Shown: one piece after another, positions 4,912 through 12,599 of the stretch | How the letters are laid out: the number at the start of each line of letters is the position of its first letter | How positions within the stretch are numbered: the stretch's first letter is position 1 | DNA from: CAYPXJ01 sp964414595 | GTDB lineage: Bacteria > Pseudomonadota > Alphaproteobacteria > Rickettsiales > CAIJLX01 | Assembly: GCA_964414595.1 (NCBI GenBank) | Contig: CAYPXJ010000018.1 | Coordinates: 1 to 28,947 of the forward strand | Direction of reading: 5' to 3' | Length of the DNA: 28,947 bases | Program-made: the position numbers and the translations under genes | Notes under the pieces: generated by a model | The model's database searches: none | The model's input: the letters and a program-made list of their open reading frames with translations, nothing else | What the model was told of the DNA's origin: nothing

Positions 4912-7624
4912 TTTGTTCTCCCAGCGTTACTTGCGCGTGTAAATCGCCATCGGCCTCGCTCAAACTAATCTCGCGCGCGTTGCTGCAATCTTTGAGATCG
5001 CTTAGCACCGGCTCAAGTAATTTCACTTTGCCGCGCACCTCGATTTTTTCTACCGGCCATTTGATAGAAACATTTTTTTCTGCTTTCACTTTGCGCACTT
5101 CGTTCATCACACTTACCGCAGCGATGCCAGAATTTTCTGCCACTTCGTCGATAAATAAGATCTCCGCTTTTGGCCACATACCACGAGAGTGAACAGAATT
5201 TTTGCCAAATAAATCCTGATATAATTCCTCGGTAATATGAGGCACGATTGGCGCAAAAAGACGCAACAAAACTTCTAAACAATAATAAATCGTATGAATG
5301 GCGGATTGCTGCGCCGCGCTATTTTTTCCCTCGGTATCGTAGGCGCGCGCCTTGCATAATTCTAAATAATTATCGCAAAAATCATTCCAGAAAAAATCTT
5401 CCATCGCGGCGCGCGCATCGGAATATTCGTAGCGCTCGAATTCATCTGTTGCGATGGTAACAGCGCGCGAAAGGCGCGTAATAATCCAGCGATCCAGCGT
5501 TTCGGTAATCGCCTTATCGTCTCTCGCGGTGGAAATTTCACCTTTACGTTTATCCAGATGCTGCGCGGCGAATTTCGACGCGTTCCATAATTTTGTCACC
5601 AATTTCCGACCAATTTTTAATACATCTTCCGAGAACGCCGTATCCGCACCCAGGCGCGATGTGCTCGCCCAATAACGCACCGCATCCGCGCCCTTCTCCT
5701 GAATCAGCGCGACTGGCGTGATCACATTGCCTTTTGATTTACTCATCTTGGTTTTATCGCTCGCCAAGCACCAGCCGGAAATCATCAGGTTTTTCCACGG
5801 AATTGTCTGCTCATGCAGCTCCGCTTTCGCAAAAGTATAAAATGCCCAGGTGCGAATAATTTCATGCGCTTGCGGGCGCAAATCGGCGGGGAATAATTTT
5901 TCGTGACGATCTTTATCGATCGTATAATTTTTTGCGACACCGTGCGAATTCAGCTGCGGCGAAACGGACGACGTCGCCCACGTATCCATCACATCGGGTT
6001 CTGCTTTCAACGTTCCTCTTGTACCCTTCCGAATTACAAGCTCACCTTTCGTGTTCAAAATATCTTCCTGAGCTTCTGCAATTCCGCGAATTGCTTGATC
6101 GGAATCATTTTCTAACGTTAGTTTAAAGTTTCTAGGCAAATCCTTAAGCGGATTAACCGGCAAATCATTTATATGTGCGGGTAACTGAATTATACCGCCA
6201 TCTTCATTGTGAAAATACCACACCGGAAACGGTACGCCGAAATAACGCTGACGGGAAATGCACCAATCCCATTTCAAACTTTCCGTCCATTGCTCCATGC
6301 GCACGCGCATATATTCCGGATACCAATTCGCTTCCTTCGCGCGTTTCAGCAACGCGTCTTTTTTATCGAGGAGTTTTACGAACCATTGTGCGGTCGGTAA
6401 AATTTCCAGCGGTGCACCGCTGCGTTCCGCGCATTTCACTGCATGTTTCATCGGCTCACGCTTCACCAATAAATTTTGTTGCTGCAACAGCTCGGTGATT
6501 TTCTCACGTGCGCCGGGATGTTTCGGATCGCTGTTTGTTACCTTGAGGCCATTTAAAACTTCTATATTTCTGATTGCGTTTTTAAGATCAACTGAATCGC
6601 TGCTATCTATACTCCCATAATCTGGACCAAATGTTAGTCCATCGTTCCATCCAAAAGAGATAATCCATTCCTCTGTAGTTGTGTCGTCTGGGGTTAGTAT
6701 TGTCGCTTTTATTTTCCCATATTTGTTTAATATTACTCGTATCTTAAGATTATAAGCTTCACGATACTTATTAAACCACGCAATATCCGTCTCATCACCA
6801 AACGTACAGCACATCACGAGGCCGGTGCCTTTATCTTTTTGCACCAGATCATCGGCAATCAGCGGAACCTTCACGCCGAAAAGCGGCGTGATTGCCGTTT
6901 TATTTTTCAGATGCTGGTAGCGCTCATCTTCAGGGTGATAAAGAACGGCAACGCATGCCGGCAATAATTCCGGCCGCGTCGTGCCGATCGTAATTTTCTC
7001 ATCGCTGCCGTCAATGCCGAACAGAATATCATTCCAGAAACTCGGCAGCTCTTTATCTTCCACTTCCGCTTGCGCGATGGCGGTTTGATCGATGGGGTCC
7101 CACAACATCGGCTCGAGCGCGCGGTAGATATGGCCCTTCGCATGCAAATCCAAAAATGACATTTGCGAAATGCGGCGCGAGTCCTCACTAATCGTATGAT
7201 ATTCCTGCGCCCAATCGACCGAGAGCGCCACCGATTCAAACAGCGCACGAAATTCCACGCGCGCTTCTTCCGCCACTTCGTTGCACAGCTCGATGAATTT
7301 TTCGCGGCCGACATCGGCAGCACGAATCTTCTTCGCCTTTTCCACCAAGCGCTCGGTCGGCAGGCCGTTATCGTCAAACCCCATCGGGTAAAACACATTC
7401 ATGCCCTTCATGCGCTGGTAACGCGCGATGAAATCGGCCTGTGTGTAACTAAAAATATGCCCCATATGCAGTAAACCGGAAACGGTCGGCGGCGGCGTAT
7501 CAATCACATAATTGCGCTCGCGCGGCTCGGCCGGATCCCAGGCATAAACGCCCTTTTCCGCCCAGAATTTTTGCAGACGCGGTTCGGCCTCTTTGGGGTC
7601 GTAATTTTTTTCTAACAATGACAT
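4898..7624 (-). CDS. valS: valyl-tRNA synthetase, archaeal/Rickettsia-like type
   Basis: Class I synthetase that charges tRNA-Val with valine in the cytoplasm. The 908-residue product has the HIGH motif HMGH (53-56), KMSKS (626-630) and the CP1 editing region with TTRPELLPACVAV (215-227). After HMGH comes NVFYPMGFDDNGLPTERLVEK (76-96); I associate this with archaeal and Rickettsia ValRS, whereas the usual bacterial enzyme has a GTDHAG-type sequence here. LKDLRPQAHEII-like elements and the C-terminal anticodon-binding domain also fit. Two stretches look inserted and AT-rich: residues about 283-362 (6538-6780, 35% G+C over 6541-6780) and about 499-540 (6005-6130). It heads a leftward operon with the ubiH-type gene. 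The ATG at 7624 has only a weak binding site. Confidence 0.95.
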   Translation of the reverse strand: MSLLEKNYDPKEAEPRLQKFWAEKGVYAWDPAEPRERNYVIDTPPPTVSGLLHMGHIFSYTQADFIARYQRMKGMNVFYPMGFDDNGLPTERLVEKAKKIRAADVGREKFIELCNEVAEEARVEFRALFESVALSVDWAQEYHTISEDSRRISQMSFLDLHAKGHIYRALEPMLWDPIDQTAIAQAEVEDKELPSFWNDILFGIDGSDEKITIGTTRPELLPACVAVLYHPEDERYQHLKNKTAITPLFGVKVPLIADDLVQKDKGTGLVMCCTFGDETDIAWFNKYREAYNLKIRVILNKYGKIKATILTPDDTTTEEWIISFGWNDGLTFGPDYGSIDSSDSVDLKNAIRNIEVLNGLKVTNSDPKHPGAREKITELLQQQNLLVKREPMKHAVKCAERSGAPLEILPTAQWFVKLLDKKDALLKRAKEANWYPEYMRVRMEQWTESLKWDWCISRQRYFGVPFPVWYFHNEDGGIIQLPAHINDLPVNPLKDLPRNFKLTLENDSDQAIRGIAEAQEDILNTKGELVIRKGTRGTLKAEPDVMDTWATSSVSPQLNSHGVAKNYTIDKDRHEKLFPADLRPQAHEIIRTWAFYTFAKAELHEQTIPWKNLMISGWCLASDKTKMSKSKGNVITPVALIQEKGADAVRYWASTSRLGADTAFSEDVLKIGRKLVTKLWNASKFAAQHLDKRKGEISTARDDKAITETLDRWIITRLSRAVTIATDEFERYEYSDARAAMEDFFWNDFCDNYLELCKARAYDTEGKNSAAQQSAIHTIYYCLEVLLRLFAPIVPHITEELYQDLFGKNSVHSRGMWPKAEILFIDEVAENSGIAAVSVMNEVRKVKAEKNVSIKWPVEKIEVRGKVKLLEPVLSDLKDCSNAREISLSEADGDLHAQVTLGEQSDAA

Positions 7625-7683
7625 AGGCCGGGAAGCATAGAAAATCCTTCAAAAAAGGCAAGCCTACCGGGCATTTAGTACTC

Positions 7684-7711
7684 ATTTTAGGCATTCTTCA
7701 CTTTTCGTTAA
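7684..7711 (-). promoter_or_regulatory. candidate promoter of valS
   Basis: On the minus strand, TTAACG (7711-7706; 4 of 6 to TTGACA) and TAAAAT (7689-7684; 5 of 6 to TATAAT) are separated by 16 bases. The leader to the valS ATG would be about 55 bases. It lies in the 125-base divergent gap between valS and the APH-fold kinase. Consensus-based inference. Confidence 0.4.
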
Positions 7712-7749
7712 CCTGGCTGTGATAGGCTAAAGCATATGAGTGGGGCCGC

Positions 7750-8766
7750 ATGTTACATGAATCTTTTATTCAGCGGGCAATAGAAAAAGCGGGCATTCTT
7801 GCGGAAAATGAAGTTATCACGGGCATTCACTATTTAGATGGTGGTAACTCTAAACATGTTTTTCGTATAGAAACTGACCGACGCAAGATTGCTGCTGCCG
7901 TCAAGAAAGAGCCGGATAGTACTATCCGCGATGCGCATCATTTTTTGCGTTTTCTTTTTGAGCGCGGCGCGTCTGTACCCGAACCTTTTGGCGATATTAT
8001 TTTCTTGCCGGATGGAAGCGCACTTCAACTTATGTCTTTTATTGCTGGCACACCGCTTCCCAATACGACCGAAGCCTATTTTCAAGCCGGTAAAACACTT
8101 GCGAAAATTCACACCATTGCGGATGATTATTTTGATCCCTCGCAACCCATACGCGGCCGGGATCCGCTTGAAAAAATGTCGCATCGCTGGCAATTTGCGG
8201 GAGCCATCCTTCGGCAAAACGATGCGCGGCTCCAGCTGTTGGGCAAGGAATGTTTAAATAACGGCATTACTATGCCATCTGAAACCCGCGCGCGTATCAC
8301 CGATTTGGCGGCGAATTTCACCACCTTAAATCCAGAAGAGAGCATCGTGCATGGCGATGTGCATACAAAACAATTCATTATGAGCGAGGGCGGACCTGTG
8401 CTTTTGGATTTTGAATTCAGCAAGCTCAGTTATCCCATGCACGATCTGGCGCAATTTATTTGCTGGCACGTGGCCCGCCCACGCGGCTTCAGTCTGGAAG
8501 AGGTGGATACCATCATACGTGATTGCGGTTTTTATCCCGAACTCACCAATAATTTTTTGCAAGGATACGAAAGCGTAAAACGGATTGCCACACACCAATA
8601 TCCCGTGCTGCGTATGCTTACCCAAATTGAGGCCGAACAACTGCGAACTTTTGTTGATCCACCTATCGATCTCTCGCGTAATTTATGGGAGAAACGCGCA
8701 GGTATGGTACTTGCCTGGTTGGATAGCCATCCAAAGCTTGGCTCTGCCAATGAGCTGTCGCGTTAG
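7750..8766 (+). CDS. APH-fold (aminoglycoside phosphotransferase-like) kinase, 338 aa
   Basis: Member of the APH/choline-kinase fold, which phosphorylates small molecules with ATP. The catalytic loop is HGDVHTKQ (201-208), with the catalytic Asp at 203. The metal-binding segment is LLDFEFS (218-224, D220), followed by HDLAQF, a typical helix in the family. The N-lobe lysine is probably K52 or K53. At the position that is usually Asn in H-G-D-x4-N there is Gln (Q208), as in some maltokinase-type relatives, so the metal site differs from typical APH enzymes. The substrate is unknown; resistance should not be assumed. The start at 7750 is the first ATG in frame, with a poor binding site. The gene is monocistronic, divergent from valS, and its stop overlaps the stop of the converging gene by 4 bases. 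Confidence 0.8.
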   Translation: MLHESFIQRAIEKAGILAENEVITGIHYLDGGNSKHVFRIETDRRKIAAAVKKEPDSTIRDAHHFLRFLFERGASVPEPFGDIIFLPDGSALQLMSFIAGTPLPNTTEAYFQAGKTLAKIHTIADDYFDPSQPIRGRDPLEKMSHRWQFAGAILRQNDARLQLLGKECLNNGITMPSETRARITDLAANFTTLNPEESIVHGDVHTKQFIMSEGGPVLLDFEFSKLSYPMHDLAQFICWHVARPRGFSLEEVDTIIRDCGFYPELTNNFLQGYESVKRIATHQYPVLRMLTQIEAEQLRTFVDPPIDLSRNLWEKRAGMVLAWLDSHPKLGSANELSR

Positions 8767-9194
8767 CGAATTCTCTGGGTCTTAAATTTTTTATAATCCT
8801 TGCCCGCCAGGTCGCATCCGTGCCATTTTTCCACGATTTCCTGCGTTATTTCGAGTATCAGCCTCTCGCTTTTTGAAATCGGCATAAACGTGCTTATTTT
8901 CCCCGGCGAAATTTTCTCTCGCTCCAGGTATGTTTCGCGTATTTCAGCAATAAGCGGGTATAAATTCTTATCCAAAAATACTTGGCCTTCCAGCATAGGC
9001 AGCCGATCGGCACCTAAAGACTTCGGGCCCTCTTTATTTTTTAGCATTTCGCGCAAGCTCACCGCCTCACTGCCGATATGAAATGACTGATTCGGGACCG
9101 CATAAAGCGCGGCAAGAATGCGCTTCAAAAATTCGTGCGTAATGCCCAGATCGCCTGCAGCAATCGTCGCGCCGATAAAAAGCGGTTTATACAA
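8763..9194 (-). CDS. hypothetical protein, 143 aa, directly downstream of the bufferin-like gene
   Basis: The frame starts with TTG at 9194, one base after the stop of the DUF2282 gene; no earlier start is possible without overlap and the next in-frame Met is about 50 residues in. The N-terminus (MYKPLFIGATIAAGDLGITH) is moderately hydrophobic but not a clear signal peptide. The rest is charged and helical and ends in a Lys/Arg-rich tail. It contains one Cys (C127). I do not recognise the family; it is not the DUF692 (MNIO) or DUF2063 partner normally found with bufferins. The spacing suggests it is translated by coupling from the DUF2282 transcript. Whether it acts with that peptide is inference. 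Confidence 0.65.
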   Translation of the reverse strand: MYKPLFIGATIAAGDLGITHEFLKRILAALYAVPNQSFHIGSEAVSLREMLKNKEGPKSLGADRLPMLEGQVFLDKNLYPLIAEIRETYLEREKISPGKISTFMPISKSERLILEITQEIVEKWHGCDLAGKDYKKFKTQRIR

Positions 9195-9195
9195 T

Positions 9196-9456
9196 TTATG
9201 CTTTGGGTTTCATCGAACCGCCAACGATACGGTCGCAGAGACCGCGCGGCAGCAACACCCATTCCCCACCATCGCTATCGGTTTTTGCCTGGCCCGCGCA
9301 AGAATGCGTGCCTGCTGCGTTGCTGCAATCATTATGCCCGGCCTTCACAATACCGTAGCATTTTTCCATTTCCTTTTTTTCCTGTGCCTGGGAATTTTGT
9401 GCGCCGAGCGCCACGGCAACAAGACCCGCTGCTGCTAAAAGTTTCGATGTGTGCAT
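9196..9456 (-). CDS. DUF2282 bufferin-like secreted Cys peptide, 86 aa
   Basis: The 86-residue product has a Sec signal peptide (MHTSKLLAAAGLVAVALGA..., probable cleavage near residue 24) and a short mature part. That part has the DUF2282 pattern: KCYGIVKAGHNDC (C33, C44), HSCAG (51-55, C53), then GGEWVLLPRGLC with C74. DUF2282 proteins include bufferin precursors, peptides that after Cys modification by a DUF692 (MNIO) enzyme with a DUF2063 partner bind copper in the periplasm. No DUF692, DUF2063 or DoxX gene is present in this window, so either the peptide is modified in trans or it works unmodified. The start is secure: AGGAGAAGG immediately precedes the ATG at 9456, and a good promoter lies at 9485-9512. 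The gene is expressed leftward with the 143-aa gene after it. Confidence 0.85.
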   Translation of the reverse strand: MHTSKLLAAAGLVAVALGAQNSQAQEKKEMEKCYGIVKAGHNDCSNAAGTHSCAGQAKTDSDGGEWVLLPRGLCDRIVGGSMKPKA

Positions 9457-9484
9457 ACCTTCTCCTTGATGAATAGCGTTGCGG

Positions 9485-9512
9485 ATTTTAACGCATCAGT
9501 AGAAGATGTCTA
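9485..9512 (-). promoter_or_regulatory. promoter of the bufferin-like gene
   Basis: On the minus strand, TAGACA (9512-9507; 5 of 6 to TTGACA) and TAAAAT (9490-9485; 5 of 6 to TATAAT) are separated by 16 bases. This gives a leader of about 20 bases that carries the strong AGGAGAAGG site. It implies that the peptide is transcribed independently of recJ and the 104-aa gene. I see no obvious metal-regulator operator. Confidence 0.55.
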
Positions 9513-9513
9513 A

Positions 9514-9828
9514 TCAATTTTCGATGTGCCGAAACAGCGCGCGGGCGACTTTTTCCCGCTCTTCCTTTTTCTTTTCTTCTTGCCAGATTATTTCTTCTTT
9601 TTCTTCCGGCTGCACTCTTTTTACGGCGAAGGCGTTCAGTGTGCCCAAAATATAGGCCCATTCGGTGCTGGCGGTACCTGCGCCGTCGGGATCTGCTGCG
9701 CTGAAAACATCCGGCGCGCCGTCTCCGCCATACGCATAGGCGAGAAAGCGACGCTTACCCTCTTCGGCCCATTGCTGGAGGGCGACGGCCTGATGATGAC
9801 TGTTTGCAACGGCAAGTAGGGTGTCCAT
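9514..9828 (-). CDS. hypothetical protein, 104 aa, charged C-terminal helix
   Basis: The ATG at 9828 lies 31 bases after the recJ stop, with no good binding site. The product has a compact first half (AVANSHHQAVALQQWAEEGKRRF, then a Gly/Asp-rich segment GGDGAPDVFSAADPDG). A long, highly charged helix follows at residues 73-100 (QPEEKEEIIWQEEKKKEER). No signal peptide, membrane segment or family is recognised. The opposite strand is also open here because of the Glu/Lys codons, but start context and position in the leftward recJ series favour the minus strand. It may be co-transcribed with recJ. Confidence 0.55.
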   Translation of the reverse strand: MDTLLAVANSHHQAVALQQWAEEGKRRFLAYAYGGDGAPDVFSAADPDGAGTASTEWAYILGTLNAFAVKRVQPEEKEEIIWQEEKKKEEREKVARALFRHIEN

Positions 9829-9859
9829 AGACGAAGCGTAGCAGTGCTTTATGTCAGAA

Positions 9860-11632
9860 TTATGACAGGTTCACGTCTTCTATCTGAAATTCCGGATATT
9901 GATTTCCGTTCCAGTGGTTAATTTTTAATGTGCCGGCAAGTTGCAATGGCCCTTTTGCGCTCATCAGCACTTCGCCGAGCGGGGTTCCTGCCGCGCGGAA
10001 GGCGATACCTTTGACCCAGGCGTTTCCCACTTTCGTAAGCCCGCTTGGCCCGATGCGGCAGGCCACATGCTTACCGCCCACTACATTTGCCTGATAGCAC
10101 ATCGCATCTGAAACAATAAGCCGAGGTTCGGGGTTGCCTACACCGTAAGGACCTGCACGCTCGAGCATTTCTGCTAGCGAAACCGTAAGCCCAGCTGCGT
10201 TCACCACGCCATCGCACCATAGGATTTTCTCGCGCCGCGCTTCCTCTACCGCAAGGCCCAGGGCTTCGCAAAGATAGGCATGAAATGCGTCGAGTTTAGC
10301 CGCTTCGATAGTAAATCCGGCCGCCATCGCATGCCCTCCTCCTGCCAGCAGTTGGCCCTCCAGCCGGGCACGTGTCACCGCCGTACCAAAATCTACGCCT
10401 GTAATGGAGCGCGCGCTGGCTTTGCCTACATCTTTTTCCATCGCCACTACGGCTACTGGCTTATGGATTTCTTCTTTCAAACGGCCCGCGACAATACCAA
10501 TTACACCCGGGTGCCAACCCTCTTTGGCAACAAAAATCACGGGCATATTCTGCTGCTTTTCGGCCATGGCGCGGGCTTCGTCGAGCATCTGCACCTCGAT
10601 TGCCTGGCGTTCGGCATTCAGTTTATGCAGTTGTGCAGCGATGGCGACGGCCTCTTCCTCGCTTTGTGTGGTGAGCAAGCGCGCGCCAAGCCCCGCATCG
10701 CCGATACGGCCGCCGGCGTTGATGCGCGGGCCAAGCACAAACCCAAGCGTATAAACCGAAGGGGGTGCATTCCAGCCTCCAACCTCCAGTAATTTGGTCA
10801 AACCTAGATTATTCCGGTTGCGTAATACTCTAAGCCCTTGGGCAACATAAGAGCGGTTCACCCCTCGTAACTCCATAACATCACAGACACTCCCAAGGGC
10901 CACCATGTCTAAAAGGCTTAATAGGTCTGGTTCGTTTTGCTCCCGAAACAATCCGTTTTCCCGCAAAGCCCGGTTCAGTGCCACCAGGAGTAAAAACGTC
11001 ACCCCGGCGGCCGATAAATACCCCAATCCGGAAGAGCAATCGAGGCGGTTAGGGTTTACCACGGCCACCGCTTCCGGCAATGTCTCCGTGGCAAGATGGT
11101 GATCAATAACAATCACTTCCATCCCCGCTTGCCGCGCAATCGCAAGTGCCGCATGGGCGCTGGTGCCGCAATCCACCGTAACCACGAGGCGCACGCCTTC
11201 TGCCGCCAGTTTTTGCATGGCCTGTTCGTTGGGGCCGTAACCTTCGGCGATGCGGTCGGGAATATAAATGCGCACTTCCTGGCCTAAAGCGGAAAAATAC
11301 CGGTGTATCTCTGCGGCGGCGGTGGCGCCATCCACGTCATAATCACCAAACACCGCAATTTTTTCTTTTCGTTCGATCGCCGCAACCAGCCGCGCCACGG
11401 CCTTATCCATATCTTTCATGCAAAGTGGATCAGGCAGATGATCTTTGAGTTTCGGACTGAGGAATTTTTCTGCTTCTTCGGGTTTGACTCCGCGCGTGGC
11501 GAGAATATGCGCAACAATTTCCGGCAGATTTTGCTGCTGACGAATCGCTTCTACCGCACGCGCATCGGCGGTGCGAATTTTCCACATTTTTCCGCGTACA
11601 GATGAGGTTGATGTTTTCAGCGCCAAAGCCAT
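9860..11632 (-). CDS. recJ: RecJ, single-stranded-DNA-specific 5'-3' exonuclease
   Basis: RecJ degrades single-stranded DNA from the 5' end in recombination (RecFOR pathway) and mismatch or base-excision repair. The 590 residues have the DHH phosphoesterase motifs: FGDYDVDG (95-102), VTVDCGT (151-157), IDHH (176-179) and, in the DHHA1 domain, GGGHAMAAGF (431-440). The C-terminal OB-like domain is present. Length is normal for the family. The longest start (ATG at 11632) has no clear binding site; the ATG at codon 16 (MWKIRTADARAV) is preceded by GCGGAAAA and may be the true start, giving 575 aa. It heads a leftward series with the 104-aa gene 31 bases downstream. Confidence 0.95.
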   Translation of the reverse strand: MALALKTSTSSVRGKMWKIRTADARAVEAIRQQQNLPEIVAHILATRGVKPEEAEKFLSPKLKDHLPDPLCMKDMDKAVARLVAAIERKEKIAVFGDYDVDGATAAAEIHRYFSALGQEVRIYIPDRIAEGYGPNEQAMQKLAAEGVRLVVTVDCGTSAHAALAIARQAGMEVIVIDHHLATETLPEAVAVVNPNRLDCSSGLGYLSAAGVTFLLLVALNRALRENGLFREQNEPDLLSLLDMVALGSVCDVMELRGVNRSYVAQGLRVLRNRNNLGLTKLLEVGGWNAPPSVYTLGFVLGPRINAGGRIGDAGLGARLLTTQSEEEAVAIAAQLHKLNAERQAIEVQMLDEARAMAEKQQNMPVIFVAKEGWHPGVIGIVAGRLKEEIHKPVAVVAMEKDVGKASARSITGVDFGTAVTRARLEGQLLAGGGHAMAAGFTIEAAKLDAFHAYLCEALGLAVEEARREKILWCDGVVNAAGLTVSLAEMLERAGPYGVGNPEPRLIVSDAMCYQANVVGGKHVACRIGPSGLTKVGNAWVKGIAFRAAGTPLGEVLMSAKGPLQLAGTLKINHWNGNQYPEFQIEDVNLS

Positions 11633-11685
11633 GGCGCTATGCTACACCGAGTTTTAGAAAGACAAAATGGAATTAGCGTTGCGGA

Positions 11686-12540
11686 TTAGCGCGAACGTCC
11701 CGGCGATTGCATCAGGCTTTTATCCAAATCTTCCAACGCATCTGAAAATGCACTAAGGCGCGTACGCATGCTTTCTTTTTGTTCATCCGTTAAAGTGCGG
11801 TGGTGGTAGCCCAAGAAAACATCCAAATTCTCGGCAAGAAATGCAAATCGGTGTGCGTTTGCACAAAGTGGCCCAATCGCTTCTTTTAATTTTTGCTTCG
11901 GCGTATCTAAGTTTGAAAAGGCCGTTTCTGCATCGGTGAGAATTTCAGCTAGTTTCTTAGTATAATACTTTGAGTTTTTGCCCATGGAGTTGATAAGCTC
12001 TCTATCTTCGATCGTGAGTGCTTTAAGCGCTTCGCGCGCTGTGAGAAGATGCTCGGTAGTGATTTCATGCTGCGTATAAATTTCCTGCATCGCTTCATGC
12101 ACGCTGGCAACGCGCTCGATAAGATGACTTAACAGAACTTTATCTCTTTCCTGGATATCCGGATTTTCGCCAGGCTCAAGATTGATAATATCCAACATTT
12201 TTCTTTGCAAAATATCGATAACGTATTCTGCTTGCTCCATATGTGCATTGGTAAATGTAATGGAGCGCGGCTCAACTTCATCTAGTTGAGGGCGCTTATC
12301 CCACACGGGCATTACTGTATCTAATGCACCCTCTAAATCCTCAATGGGTTCAGTAACGGTATAAATTTCATCGCTCATTATATCCTGCAAAATTCTGAAA
12401 TTATCTTCATCATGAATGAATTCTCCCAATTCTTGCAGCGCCAACTCGAGATAAGGTGAGCCCTCAGGGTCCGACGCGTAAAGACAATGGCCTTTCGGTT
12501 CTTTTTCCCAGGTTGGAAGTTTGTGGCCTTTGTCAGTCAT
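11686..12540 (-). CDS. hypothetical helical protein, 284 aa, behind a CtrA-type box
   Basis: The ATG at 12540 is preceded by GGGAGA with good spacing, so the start is firm. The product is soluble, acidic and almost all helical. After an N-terminal segment with Pro/Gly (1-30), long charged helices run to the end, for example around HMEQAEYVIDILQRKMLDII (about 100-119) and the C-terminal EDLDKSLMQSPGRSR. No enzyme motif or known family is seen. It follows metX by 59 bases on the same strand, but an exact TTAA-N7-TTAA box lies 43 to 57 bases before its start, so it probably has its own CtrA-dependent promoter. It could be a cell-cycle, polarity or motility-associated protein, but the sequence does not show which. 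Confidence 0.8.
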   Translation of the reverse strand: MTDKGHKLPTWEKEPKGHCLYASDPEGSPYLELALQELGEFIHDEDNFRILQDIMSDEIYTVTEPIEDLEGALDTVMPVWDKRPQLDEVEPRSITFTNAHMEQAEYVIDILQRKMLDIINLEPGENPDIQERDKVLLSHLIERVASVHEAMQEIYTQHEITTEHLLTAREALKALTIEDRELINSMGKNSKYYTKKLAEILTDAETAFSNLDTPKQKLKEAIGPLCANAHRFAFLAENLDVFLGYHHRTLTDEQKESMRTRLSAFSDALEDLDKSLMQSPGRSR

Positions 12541-12582
12541 ATGTATTCTCCCGTTTTACAGAAGAATTTTCGCATAAAAAGC

Positions 12583-12597
12583 TTAACAAATCGTTAA
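12583..12597. promoter_or_regulatory. candidate CtrA box 3 (TTAA-N7-TTAA)
   Basis: TTAACAAATCGTTAA matches TTAA-N7-TTAA exactly. It lies in the 59-base gap between the end of metX and the start of the leftward 284-aa gene, 43 to 57 bases before its ATG. No convincing -10 hexamer stands out downstream. Confidence 0.5.
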
Positions 12598-12599
12598 GG

